Below are positions 1 through 8,543 of a DNA stretch of 16,312 nt, piece by piece. The DNA is taken from the NCBI GenBank assembly GCA_016839425.1, contig JAEOUI010000238.1:1-16312 (forward strand), in the 5' to 3' direction. The stretch comes from Promethearchaeota archaeon. Its GTDB lineage: Archaea > Asgardarchaeota > Lokiarchaeia > Sigynarchaeales > SOKP01. How positions within the stretch are numbered: the stretch's first letter is position 1; the number at the start of each line of letters is the position of its first letter. The position numbers and the translations under genes are program-made. The notes below the pieces were generated by a model, which saw only the letters and a list, made by a program, of their open reading frames with translations, was not told the DNA's origin and searched no databases.

Positions 1-966
1 AATTTAAAAAATGTTGCTGTTAAAATTCCCTTGGGCTTATTCACTTGTGTTACTGGAGTATCTGGGGCGGGAAAAACAAGTCTCATCATTGATTGCTTGT
101 TTAAAGGCCTACATAATTTAATTAATACAAGAAGTGCAAGAGTTTTTCCAGGAGAATTCAAGAAGATCATAGGACACGAACAAATAGACAAAATAATTGA
201 TATCGACCAATCGCCTATAGGTCGAACACCAAGATCTGTCCCCGCAACCTATACGAAAGCCTTGGATTACATACGGGAAATATTTGCATCCTTACCAGAA
301 TCAAAAGCTAGAGGCTACAAAAAAGGGCGTTTTAGCTTTAACACGACATCTGGACAATGCAAGAAATGCAATGGAACGGGATATATTTTGAAAGAAATGT
401 ATTTTCTCCCCGATGTTTATATTAAATGTGATTTATGCCAAGGTCTAAGATATAACTCAGAAACGCTTGAAATCAAATTTAAAGGAAATACAATTTCTGA
501 TGTTTTAAGGATGACTTTCGATCACGCTTGCGAGCTTTTCGAAAACTTTCCGAATCTTAAAAGAACATTGAAAACCGTCATTGAAGTAGGGTTAGGATAC
601 CTTGAATTAGGCCAATCTTCAACAACATTAAGCGGGGGAGAATCCCAGAGGCTAAAGATTGCTCGTGAACTCAGAAAAACGAGCACGGGAAACACATTAT
701 ACATCCTTGACGAACCAACAACTGGATTAAGTGCCTATGATATTAAAATTCTCTTGAAAGTTCTTCAAAAATTAGTAGACAAGGGAAATACGATGATAAT
801 CATAGAACATAACATGGATGTTATTAAATCTGCTGATTATATCATTGATGTCGGACCTGAAGGTGGAGAAAAGGGTGGAAAGATCATCGCGAGCGGGTCT
901 CCGGAAGACATCCTTAAATCAAGAACATCTCATACAGCAAAATTCCTTAAGAAATACCTTTCTTGA
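1..966 (+). CDS. uvrA: Excinuclease ABC subunit A (UvrA), C-terminal part, 5' truncated by window edge
   Basis: This is the second nucleotide-binding half of UvrA, the ATP-driven damage sensor of nucleotide excision repair that loads UvrB on damaged DNA. The reading frame is open to base 1 and already encodes UvrA-like residues ([12 protein letters not shown]) before the TTG at 31, so that TTG is not a start. Visible motifs in order (321 residues): Walker A GVSGAGKT near 19-26; [19 protein letters not shown]; a zinc module with Cys pairs CKKC and CDLC around residues 120-146 separated by the family's MYFLPDVY stretch; signature LSGGESQR; Walker [12 protein letters not shown]-loop IIIEH; C-terminal FLKKYL. 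The residue after TTGL is Ser, where most UvrA proteins have His. It ends with TGA at 964-966 and is followed by T-rich sequence. Family assignment is secure. Which UvrA subfamily it belongs to cannot be told without the N-terminal half. Confidence 0.95.
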   Translation, partial: NLKNVAVKIPLGLFTCVTGVSGAGKTSLIIDCLFKGLHNLINTRSARVFPGEFKKIIGHEQIDKIIDIDQSPIGRTPRSVPATYTKALDYIREIFASLPESKARGYKKGRFSFNTTSGQCKKCNGTGYILKEMYFLPDVYIKCDLCQGLRYNSETLEIKFKGNTISDVLRMTFDHACELFENFPNLKRTLKTVIEVGLGYLELGQSSTTLSGGESQRLKIARELRKTSTGNTLYILDEPTTGLSAYDIKILLKVLQKLVDKGNTMIIIEHNMDVIKSADYIIDVGPEGGEKGGKIIASGSPEDILKSRTSHTAKFLKKYLS

Positions 967-1092
967 TATTTTTAAAAAATAGTCATATTTTCTTCTTGTT
1001 ATCTACTATAAAGATTTGATTTTAATGGAAAAGCTAAGCATATAATTGATTTTTTTCTTAATTATTTTAATAATCATCTTCAACTATTTGTC

Positions 1093-2988
1093 TTGAAAAT
1101 TCTTATCTTAAGTCACTTCGATGCTCGAGTAGGTCCAGTACCTTTTTTATTCGCACCTAAAATTATAGATGAAGCAATTTTAAATCAGATACCGGATTTA
1201 ATGAATGTATTTGATCAAAATGGATTCTTCGTGCACATTGTTGGTGGATTCAAAAGCGCAAATTATGTGTTTGAAATACCTAATCCTCATTCGCGTGGAA
1301 ATGTTGAAATGCTCCTTATATCCATACTCATTACCGAAGGAGATCTCAATATTGAGCTATCAAAAGAACTCTTAAAAAGATTTTCCTTGGAGCTTAATAG
1401 TATCGATAGCGCCTATCAAGCGTTTTACCCAAAATCGAGTAAAAATGAGATAATTGGATCAAAATACGACGAAATTAGTGCTCTTTTCAATGCGTTCTAT
1501 GATTCATTTCCCGAAGAAAGTGTTATCAAGCGAAGAAAAGACGCTAAAATATTTGTTTTTGGGTTATCGAAAGCGGGAAAGACCACTATAATAAAAACTC
1601 TACAGAAGGCTGAAGTTAGTAATACCATTCCTACCACGAGTGTTGGAATTTCAAGAATACATTTACATAATTTATCAATATTGACATATGATGCACCTGG
1701 TCAATCAAAATTTAGGAATTTGTGGACGGATTACTTGGACAAGCAAGATGGACTGGTCTTTGTTCTCGATGCTTCAAGAAAGGAGAAATTTACAAACGCT
1801 CGAGATATATTACATCAGGTTGTAGATCAAGAATCAATGAAAAACCTGCCTTTATTGTTGCTTTACAATAAAATCGATTTATGCTCGCCTAATATCGAAG
1901 AAATCAACAAGATTTTAGAGCTTGATAGGTTAAAAAAAACCAAATTTAAAACATTTTTAACAAGCGGATTTAATATCTCAACAACTTCCGAGGCGTTTAA
2001 ATGGTTAACCCAACAACTTTTACCCTTAATAGAACCCTCTGAAAGCACTGCTTTAAATGAGGAAATCGGCGAAGGAATTATATTTTCTCGATGGGACGAT
2101 AATAGTGGGTTGGAAGTAATAGCCAGCTATCCACCCAACGCTTTTAGCGATCCTGAAGTTTTGGCCATTAACTGCTTTTCAATCTCTCAAACTATTTTTG
2201 GTGGAGATAAATTTAAAAAAATATCTGTTATATTTCCATTTGTACATTTAAAATCAAAAATCGCCATTTATTTTGATTATGTAGAACAACCTACAATCCG
2301 TGGGGGCAAGTTACCCCTTTCTATGTTGATTTCTTTCAATGAAGAGGTTCCTAACGATTTCATTCACCAGCTAGATTCCGTAGTATTTAACGAATTGCTG
2401 AAAATCAAGCCCCATTACCTTGAAAAAGATAATGTCAAGCACGACCTGGCAAGAATCTTTGAAATGATCAGCGAAATACTTAATTCCGGATTATTCACTG
2501 ATGGTAGCAGTAAAAGTGCTCCTTTCAATGAGAATTATGAGATGCCAATTCCAAAATTTAACACATTTCTAGAATATTTTAAAGCCTATGGAAATAAACA
2601 AGATATTCCATATCTTAAAGAAGAGCTTTCTTCATTTGACTATATTTTTCGTTGTTCGATATGTCAATCAGAATTTAAACAAAAAATGACTATCTTACAT
2701 CCTGCATTTCAATTGATCAAAGTTTGCCAAACATGTCTACACGAAATAACTATTGCTGACATAAATACTATATACCACTTGTTTTTAGCATATGGCGGGT
2801 ATTTTGGGATGAATAAAACACACGATATAAGCGAAGAGACAATAACTTTCTTGAGAGATGAGATTAAATCAAAAAAAAATGGCATTGATCCAATAGAGAG
2901 ACATGTTAAAGTATTCCATAAAGCCTTACTATTAGGTATTTATCCGGAACGCTTTAATAAAGAAATATTACCTTATTTAAGAACTTGA
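1093..2988 (+). CDS. Arf-like small GTPase embedded in a longin-like / zinc-ribbon multidomain protein
   Basis: A 631-residue multidomain protein. Residues 1-112 look like a longin/roadblock-type domain (starts MKILILSHFDARVGP). Residues about 150-312 are a small GTPase closest to the Arf/Sar group: P-loop GLSKAGKT (157-164), switch I PTTSVGIS (180-187), G3 DAPGQ (200-204, catalytic-position Gln kept), G4 NKID (259-262), weak G5 TSGF (290-293). The text FRNLWTDYLDKQDGLVFVLDAS mirrors Arf proteins. Residues about 324-440 look like a second copy of the N-terminal domain; both share a pattern ending in RG followed by a hydrophobic LLIS/SMLIS strand. Residues 521-548 hold two Cys pairs (CSIC, CQTC), a likely zinc ribbon. 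There is no signal peptide or membrane helix, so it is probably cytosolic or peripheral to membranes. The TTG start is chosen because the frame has no ATG or GTG upstream and the next Met (37) would remove the first strand. The next gene starts about 21 nt downstream, so they are probably co-transcribed. The exact role is unknown. Confidence 0.85.
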   Translation: MKILILSHFDARVGPVPFLFAPKIIDEAILNQIPDLMNVFDQNGFFVHIVGGFKSANYVFEIPNPHSRGNVEMLLISILITEGDLNIELSKELLKRFSLELNSIDSAYQAFYPKSSKNEIIGSKYDEISALFNAFYDSFPEESVIKRRKDAKIFVFGLSKAGKTTIIKTLQKAEVSNTIPTTSVGISRIHLHNLSILTYDAPGQSKFRNLWTDYLDKQDGLVFVLDASRKEKFTNARDILHQVVDQESMKNLPLLLLYNKIDLCSPNIEEINKILELDRLKKTKFKTFLTSGFNISTTSEAFKWLTQQLLPLIEPSESTALNEEIGEGIIFSRWDDNSGLEVIASYPPNAFSDPEVLAINCFSISQTIFGGDKFKKISVIFPFVHLKSKIAIYFDYVEQPTIRGGKLPLSMLISFNEEVPNDFIHQLDSVVFNELLKIKPHYLEKDNVKHDLARIFEMISEILNSGLFTDGSSKSAPFNENYEMPIPKFNTFLEYFKAYGNKQDIPYLKEELSSFDYIFRCSICQSEFKQKMTILHPAFQLIKVCQTCLHEITIADINTIYHLFLAYGGYFGMNKTHDISEETITFLRDEIKSKKNGIDPIERHVKVFHKALLLGIYPERFNKEILPYLRT

Positions 2989-3009
2989 AATCTTAGAAAC
3001 GAAAAATTG

Positions 3010-4281
3010 ATGAGAATGACTATAGCAAATAAGAAAAAAATAAACGACATCGCAACTGTTATGGAATTTCTTAATGATGTAATCCATATTCAACATGTTC
3101 TTCTTATAAACAAGGTTTCAAGTGCGTGTTTTTATTTCTGGAACAATAAATTTGATTCTGAACACTTTGCAAACCTTGAAACAGTATTAAACATTGTTTT
3201 AGAATTTGGAAATAATATTAACACACAACTAGCGATAAACAAGATTAATTTCGGTAACAATTGCAATGTTATCATTGCAGACGGAAGTTATTTTCGTATC
3301 GCTGTTAGCCAATCAAAGAAATCTTCGTTAATATTTCGATACAAATTATTAACGCTCCTAAAAATAATTGAAACTGAGTTTAAAGTCATTCAAAATGATT
3401 TTTCAATTGATTTTAAAAATTTTAACAAACTCGAGAGTATGTTTCAAAATCAACTTCATTTATCTTTACTTCTCGCTCATAAAATTAATTATAATTACGA
3501 AAATCTCGATAATCTTCTTAAATATGATTCTAAAAATGTAATTAATGTTGTTAATTCGCTCGTTCAAGAATATAAATCCCCTTTTTTTTTCATTCCAATA
3601 CTTATTCAAAGTATTTCCCAACGGACTGATTTGAGACACGAACAAATTCTTGAGGCACTTTTAGAACTTCAAAAATTACAAGTAATTCAACCGATAAAAA
3701 TTCAAAACAACTCAAGTTCTCTAACGAAAAAGCAACTTGAACTTCTACATAACTTAGAAAATTTAGACAATTTTTTTAATGCTCAGAAATTTGCGACTTT
3801 TATGGAATCTCGAACACCAATTGAAAGAGAGATTTATCTTTATACTCTGATTCGAAACAGAAAGATCGATTCGCCTCCAATTAAGGCTGATGAGGTGGCG
3901 ATTAGAATTAAAAATGTGAAACTAGCAAGAAAAACTCTCGAAGATCAAAAAAAAAAAATTAAATCTGCTTTCAATAAGAAGGATTTCGAAATTGTCAAGA
4001 TCTTATGCAATGATGCCATTAAAATCGCTTTCTATTGGAATTTAGGAGATAATTTAAAACATTTTATTAATATGAAACGATTAGTTAAGATCCAAGAAAA
4101 TATTAAAAAATTAAATCAAATTAAAGCAAAAGCTGAAAGTGCTCTAAATGCTGGGCACAAATCGCAAGCTTCTCATTATTTCTCCTTGGCAAGCGAAGTT
4201 GCCAATGTTCTATATAATCTTGGCTATTTAGAAATATATGACGAATTATGCATTCTCTCAAAGCAAAAATCAAATTTATAA
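3010..4281 (+). CDS. Longin-like domain protein with C-terminal TPR-like helical repeats (hypothetical)
   Basis: A 423-residue protein with no name I can assign. Residues about 25-127 show the strand/helix pattern of Asgard longin/roadblock-like domains: VLLINKVSSACFYFW, then a helix, then INFGNNCNVIIADG, then a long C-terminal helix. Residues about 190-235 could be a winged-helix unit (HEQILEALLELQKLQVI), which is weak. Residues about 305-420 are Lys-rich helices in two similar units, each with a pattern like A-hx-A-F/Y-x-L-G (FYWNLGDN and VLYNLGYLEI), suggesting two TPR-like hairpins for protein binding. I place the start at the ATG at 3010 rather than the TTG directly before it; another ATG lies at 3016. 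It follows the GTPase gene by about 21 nt. Longin and roadblock proteins often regulate or scaffold small GTPases, so a partner role is reasonable inference. The coding sequence is extremely AT-rich and holds a run of twelve A at 3947-3958, yet the frame stays open on both sides. Confidence 0.75.
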   Translation: MRMTIANKKKINDIATVMEFLNDVIHIQHVLLINKVSSACFYFWNNKFDSEHFANLETVLNIVLEFGNNINTQLAINKINFGNNCNVIIADGSYFRIAVSQSKKSSLIFRYKLLTLLKIIETEFKVIQNDFSIDFKNFNKLESMFQNQLHLSLLLAHKINYNYENLDNLLKYDSKNVINVVNSLVQEYKSPFFFIPILIQSISQRTDLRHEQILEALLELQKLQVIQPIKIQNNSSSLTKKQLELLHNLENLDNFFNAQKFATFMESRTPIEREIYLYTLIRNRKIDSPPIKADEVAIRIKNVKLARKTLEDQKKKIKSAFNKKDFEIVKILCNDAIKIAFYWNLGDNLKHFINMKRLVKIQENIKKLNQIKAKAESALNAGHKSQASHYFSLASEVANVLYNLGYLEIYDELCILSKQKSNL

Positions 4282-4327
4282 ATTCCTTATTTTAACTTTA
4301 ATAGAAAAACTCTAAATCTAGTATTCA

Positions 4328-4335
4328 TTTTATAA
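4328..4335 (+). promoter_or_regulatory. Putative TATA box of aIF5B
   Basis: TTTATAAT lies 29-36 nt before the ATG, the spacing expected of an archaeal TATA box for a transcript with a very short leader. It is called by eye only; AT-rich background makes false hits common. Confidence 0.4.
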
Positions 4336-4353
4336 TCCATAAATAACTTGTTT

Positions 4354-4360
4354 GGTGTGA
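4354..4360 (+). promoter_or_regulatory. Shine-Dalgarno-like GGTGTGA before aIF5B
   Basis: GGTGTGA sits three bases before the ATG at 4364 and resembles the archaeal GGTGA ribosome binding core. It supports that ATG as the start. The spacing is somewhat short. Confidence 0.4.
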
Positions 4361-4363
4361 AAA

Positions 4364-6169
4364 ATGGGAGAAAACACGATTAAAACGATTAGGGCTCCAA
4401 TTGCTTGCATTTTAGGGCATATTGATCATGGTAAGACTTCGCTTTTAGATTACATTAGAGGGACTATTGTCCAACAACGTGAAGCAGCGGGCATAACTCA
4501 ACACATCGGGGCCTCGTACTTTCCTTTAGAAGATATCAAGAACTTTCTCAGCAAATCCAGACCAGAATTTGCCCAAAAAGAGTTCCAACTCCCAGGAATT
4601 CTCGTAGTTGATACACCTGGTCACGCAGCTTTTATGAATCTGAGGAAGCGAGGAGGTGCTGTTGCTGATATTGCTATCTTGGTCGTGGATGTAACGGCAG
4701 GAACGATGCCAATAACCTGGGAGTCCGTGAGGATCCTTCGCGAGCGAAAAACTCCTTTTATCATCGCCGCAAACAAGATAGATCGCATTGCTGGGTGGAA
4801 GCCCACCAAGGATGCAGATTTTTTAGACACCTATAACAAGCAAAAGCCTCATGTCAAGGAATTTTTGGACGAAAAGATATATTCAATTATTGGAAATTTT
4901 TTGGAAGAAGGATTCAAGGATTGCGATGTCTATTACAAGATAAAGGACTTCACGCAAAAACTCGCTATTGTTCCTACAAGCGCCAAAACGGGCGAGGGGA
5001 TCTCGACTCTGTTAATGATTCTAATGGGTTTAGTACAGCAATATTTGACGAAAAACTTGAAATTTTCTGAAGGTCCAGCTAAGGGGGTTGTTTTAGAAGT
5101 CAAAAAAGAAAAGGGGCAAGGAAAGACAATGGATGTACTTATCTATGATGGTGTACTTAATAAAGGAGATGATTTCATTGTAGGTGGATTGGATGGTCCC
5201 ATCAAATCTAAAGTCAGAGCCTTACTCACACCAAAGCCGCTAGATGAAATTCGAGATCCAAGACAAAAGTTCGACACCGTGGATTTCGTGAGCGCTGCAG
5301 CTGGTATAAAGATTTTAGCACCGAACATTGACGAAGTAGTTGCGGGCTCTCCTTTTAAAATAGTGGGAGATCCATCTGAAGAAGAGCGCGTGTTTAAAGA
5401 AATCGAAGAGGAAGTTGACGCCATCAAGATCAAAACCGATAAGGCAGGAGTCGTGTTGAAAGCCGATACTCTCGGTTCGCTTGAAGCACTTGAAAACCAT
5501 TTCTCGAAAGAAGGCGTAAAAATAAGTATTGCCGATGTGGGACCCATTAAAAAAGAAGACATTCTTAACGCAGGTATTGTTCGTGGTTTCGATCAATATT
5601 CCGCAGTAGTATTAGGTTTTAATGTTCCTATACTACCTGAAGCCGAAGAACAAGCCTACAAGGACAATATAAGGATTTTCACAAACAATGTGATTTATCG
5701 CTTACTCGAAGATTATATCGAATATTCTGAAACTCGAAAAGCAGAGGATACGGCGAAAAAGTTAAGTGAGCTCATCTTACCTGCTAAACTGAAGATGCTT
5801 CCCGATTATGTGTTTCGAAATTCAAATCCCGCTGTTTTTGGTGTATCAGTGGAAGGTGGAACTTTAAAACCTAAAGTCATGCTTCTTACAGATAAAGCGA
5901 AAAAAGCAGGGAGAGTACACCAAGTACAAGATAAGGGACAATCTCTTGAAAAGGCAGACAAGGGATCTGAAGTTGCAATCTCCGTGAAAGGTATCGAAAT
6001 TGGACGAGATATTGAAAGAGATGAGATATTGTATGTTAGCCTTCCCGAATCACATGTGAGGCAATTGATGGCGCGCTTTCTAAATGAAATGACTACAGAT
6101 CAAAAAGAAGTTCTCCGTGACTATATAAAAATGATGCGAACACATTCGCATCCGTGGTGGGGAATGTAA
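4364..6169 (+). CDS. infB: Translation initiation factor aIF5B (IF2 family)
   Basis: A 601-residue GTPase that promotes subunit joining and initiator-tRNA positioning in archaea (homologue of eukaryotic eIF5B and bacterial IF2). G motifs are complete: GHIDHGKT (18-25), switch I GITQHIGAS (43-51), DTPGH (83-87), NKID (137-140), SAKTGEG (206-212). After the G domain come a beta-barrel domain II (GVVLEVKKEKGQG), domain III (VVLKADTLGSLEAL and KISIADVGPI) and the C-terminal barrel IV with GVSVEGGTLKP. It ends in PWWGM, close to the usual archaeal C-terminus. Length is normal for the archaeal form, which lacks the long N-terminus of eIF5B. No intein is present, although archaeal infB often carries one. 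Codon use is less AT-biased than in the gene before it, as expected for a highly expressed gene. It converges on the GH3 gene with a 13-nt gap. Confidence 0.97.
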   Translation: MGENTIKTIRAPIACILGHIDHGKTSLLDYIRGTIVQQREAAGITQHIGASYFPLEDIKNFLSKSRPEFAQKEFQLPGILVVDTPGHAAFMNLRKRGGAVADIAILVVDVTAGTMPITWESVRILRERKTPFIIAANKIDRIAGWKPTKDADFLDTYNKQKPHVKEFLDEKIYSIIGNFLEEGFKDCDVYYKIKDFTQKLAIVPTSAKTGEGISTLLMILMGLVQQYLTKNLKFSEGPAKGVVLEVKKEKGQGKTMDVLIYDGVLNKGDDFIVGGLDGPIKSKVRALLTPKPLDEIRDPRQKFDTVDFVSAAAGIKILAPNIDEVVAGSPFKIVGDPSEEERVFKEIEEEVDAIKIKTDKAGVVLKADTLGSLEALENHFSKEGVKISIADVGPIKKEDILNAGIVRGFDQYSAVVLGFNVPILPEAEEQAYKDNIRIFTNNVIYRLLEDYIEYSETRKAEDTAKKLSELILPAKLKMLPDYVFRNSNPAVFGVSVEGGTLKPKVMLLTDKAKKAGRVHQVQDKGQSLEKADKGSEVAISVKGIEIGRDIERDEILYVSLPESHVRQLMARFLNEMTTDQKEVLRDYIKMMRTHSHPWWGM

Positions 6170-6182
6170 AATAAATTTTGGA

Positions 6183-8294
6183 TTAATTCGATACTTTAAA
6201 AGTTCCCGATAAGCGAATGTCTCTTGACGAGCTACCGAGTAGAATTCTAAATTCTCCTGGTTCTATTTTCCACGATTTCGTATATTCATCGAAAAACGAC
6301 AAATCTTTAGGGCATAATTTGAATATAATCTTTTTATTTTCACCTGGTTCTAACTTTATTTTTTGAAATCTCTTGAGTTCTTTAATAGGTCTTGGAACGC
6401 TCGATTCAACATCTTGCAGATATAACTGAACTATTTCAGCTCCTCGACGATTACCCGTGTTTCGAAGTTCCATTGAGATAGATAATTCTTCCTTTGATGT
6501 GATGTCTTCTTGTGAAATCGACAAATCGGAGTATTCAAATGTAGTATACGATAAACCATGACCAAAACAGAACAATGGCTCAATGTTCTTCTTATCGAAA
6601 TGACGATAACCCACAAAAATACCTTCGTCGTATAAAACATCGTCGCGATCGTATTTAATCCTTAATTCGTTTTTATTTACGACAACATCTCCTTCTTTCA
6701 AGTTATTCCAATCTTTTATTCCTGGATATGATTGTAATGTGGAATGCGCTGGAGAATCTGATAATTTCCGAGGAAAAGTTATTGGTAATTTTCCAGAGGG
6801 ATTTACATCGCCAAAAATGATGTCTACCAAGGCGTTACCGCTCTCCATCCCTGCGTACCACGCTTGAATGACGGAGGGTACATCGTTTATCCAATTATCC
6901 ATGGCTACAGGGGAGCCACTGATTACAACAACGATTGTTTTAGAATTTTTTTTTACTGTTTCCTTTATGAGTTGTTCTTGTTCAGATGGAAGTTCTAAAT
7001 ATAACCTATCCTTGTTTTCGCAATCGTTAAACTTTTCGTGATTTAATCCAACACAAATTATCGTAACTTCGCTTTTTTCTGGAGCGGAAACGATCTTGAT
7101 CTTGCCCTTACATTTCAGTTTAAAACCTTCGAATGGTGTAATTTCGTATAATGTATTAACGGAAGAGCTCCCCCCTCCTGAAGCCATCTTCTTTTTAGCA
7201 TTTGGTCCCTGAATAGAAATTTTTTTTATTTCGCTAATATCTAACGGAAGCAAATTCTTTTCATTCTTCAAAAGAACAATCCCTTCCTGTGCGATTTTTT
7301 TTGCTAATACTTGATGCTCTGGAGCGTTGCGATATTTTTCAAAATCCCTATTTTCTTCTTCAAATAGTCCTACTAAAAACATGACTCGCAATAACCTCTT
7401 GAGGTTTTCGTCTATGGTTTGTTCTTTCAGAGTGCCATCTCTCAATAAATTCTTTATTTTTTTTGGATGGTAACAAAACGCCTGGTTTTTAGGGATCATT
7501 TTTATATTTCCAGGCATTTCGAGGCTCAATCCTGCTTTCATGCAACCTTTGGTGCTCGTAAACCTTGTAGCAAACCAATCTGACATTACGAATCCACAAA
7601 AATCCCATTCTTTTACAAGCTTATTTAATAGCAATTCTTGATTTTCACAACCATATTCTCCATTTACTCTATTATAACATGCCATCACACTCCAAACATC
7701 CGCTTCCTTAACGGTAGCTTCAAAAGCAGGTAAATATATTTCTCTAAGAGCTCTCTCACTTATTTTAGAATTGACTTCAAATCTATTAAACTCTTGATTG
7801 TTTGCTGCGTAATGCTTTGCGCAAGCAGCAATATTCTGGCTCTGTATCCCTTTTACAACCGCTACTGCCATTTTTTTATTCAGAAACGGATCTTCGGTTT
7901 GATATTCAAAGTTTCTACCGCATAATGGAGTTCTTTGAATATTAATCCCTGGTGCTAAGACTATATGTCGTCCGATAGATTTGGCTTCTCTGGCGAGGGC
8001 TATTCCAAACTGCTCTGAAAGTTCGACATTCCATGTTGCAGCCCTGCAGGTTGCAACGGGAAAGTAAGTCATTTTTCCTGCGAAGCGCACGGCAAAACCT
8101 CCAATTCCATGTGGACCATCGGTCATTTTTATAGGAGGAATATTTAACCTCTTTATCGATTTTGTCAAAAATAACTTTTGGCCAGATAATAACGACAATT
8201 TTTCGTCAAGTTTTAAACGATTCAATAAGTCTTGGACTCTTTCATTTAGATCCAAGTTTTTATCTCTAAAGGGGATTTTTTCGTTCTGTTCCAT
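6183..8294 (-). CDS. Glycoside hydrolase family 3 (beta-glucosidase-like)
   Basis: A 703-residue GH3 enzyme that removes terminal beta-linked sugars from oligosaccharides or glycosides with retention of configuration. The N-terminal barrel shows KMTDGPHG (57-63), RAATWN, GRNFEYQTEDP, the KH pair (160-161) and VMSDWF with Asp239 as the probable nucleophile. The alpha/beta sandwich domain follows (EGIVLLKNEKNLLP; GGGSSSVN near 373-380). Glu426 in CENKDR is the likely acid/base, matching the E-x-x-D-R pattern of the family. GDVNPSGKLPITFPR leads to a C-terminal fibronectin-III-like domain (about 610-703), a standard arrangement for beta-glucosidases. No signal peptide is visible, so it probably works in the cytoplasm on imported oligosaccharides. 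The substrate (glucoside, xyloside or other) cannot be read from the sequence. It is divergent from a winged-helix gene that may regulate it. Such enzymes are common in bacteria, so horizontal acquisition is possible but unproven. Confidence 0.93.
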   Translation of the reverse strand: MEQNEKIPFRDKNLDLNERVQDLLNRLKLDEKLSLLSGQKLFLTKSIKRLNIPPIKMTDGPHGIGGFAVRFAGKMTYFPVATCRAATWNVELSEQFGIALAREAKSIGRHIVLAPGINIQRTPLCGRNFEYQTEDPFLNKKMAVAVVKGIQSQNIAACAKHYAANNQEFNRFEVNSKISERALREIYLPAFEATVKEADVWSVMACYNRVNGEYGCENQELLLNKLVKEWDFCGFVMSDWFATRFTSTKGCMKAGLSLEMPGNIKMIPKNQAFCYHPKKIKNLLRDGTLKEQTIDENLKRLLRVMFLVGLFEEENRDFEKYRNAPEHQVLAKKIAQEGIVLLKNEKNLLPLDISEIKKISIQGPNAKKKMASGGGSSSVNTLYEITPFEGFKLKCKGKIKIVSAPEKSEVTIICVGLNHEKFNDCENKDRLYLELPSEQEQLIKETVKKNSKTIVVVISGSPVAMDNWINDVPSVIQAWYAGMESGNALVDIIFGDVNPSGKLPITFPRKLSDSPAHSTLQSYPGIKDWNNLKEGDVVVNKNELRIKYDRDDVLYDEGIFVGYRHFDKKNIEPLFCFGHGLSYTTFEYSDLSISQEDITSKEELSISMELRNTGNRRGAEIVQLYLQDVESSVPRPIKELKRFQKIKLEPGENKKIIFKLCPKDLSFFDEYTKSWKIEPGEFRILLGSSSRDIRLSGTFKVSN

Positions 8295-8543
8295 ATCTAA
8301 TCATCCATCTACTAATAATGTTAGTCGAATTTATTCAATATTTATTCTTTAATATATTAATCTCGATAAATAAATTAAAGTTCTAAATATGGGTGTATAC
8401 ATTAAATATTATATATAATTCTCAAGCAAAGGTAATTTAAAAAGCCCTTCATTTTAATAAATAACGCGGTTTAGGTCACAAATTAGTAATAATATTTATA
8501 ATATTATATCATAAGATAAAAATAAATGTCGTAGTTTGAATAT
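8295..8543. promoter_or_regulatory. Divergent promoter region between GH3 gene and winged-helix regulator
   Basis: A 249-base AT-rich non-coding stretch with promoters expected in both directions. For the minus-strand GH3 gene, a 12-bp palindrome (TTAATATATTAA, 8349-8360) about 55-66 nt before its ATG could contain the TATA box, and GGATGAT (complement of 8300-8306) sits five bases before the ATG as a weak ribosome site. For the plus-strand regulator, TTTATAATATTA (8495-8506) lies about 40 nt before the ATG, flanked by 8-bp arms ATAATATT/AATATTAT. I see no tRNA or coding sequence here. Confidence 0.5.

Noticed and set aside
31..966. TTG at 31 as the start of a complete protein
   Set aside because: The frame continues upstream to base 1 with residues matching UvrA before the second Walker A, so the gene is truncated by the window edge.
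5143..5562. Antisense frame of 139 codons inside aIF5B
   Set aside because: Ser-rich translation on the opposite strand of a certain gene; a typical shadow of codon bias.
4364..6169. Intein in aIF5B
   Set aside because: The G1-G4 region runs without insertion and the length is that of an intein-free archaeal protein.
8295..8543. tRNA or other structured RNA gene in the longer gaps (also 966-1092, 12138-12427, 15508-15684)
   Set aside because: No GTTCGAATC-like T-loop, no cloverleaf arms and no GC-rich island as expected for stable RNA in AT-rich genomes.
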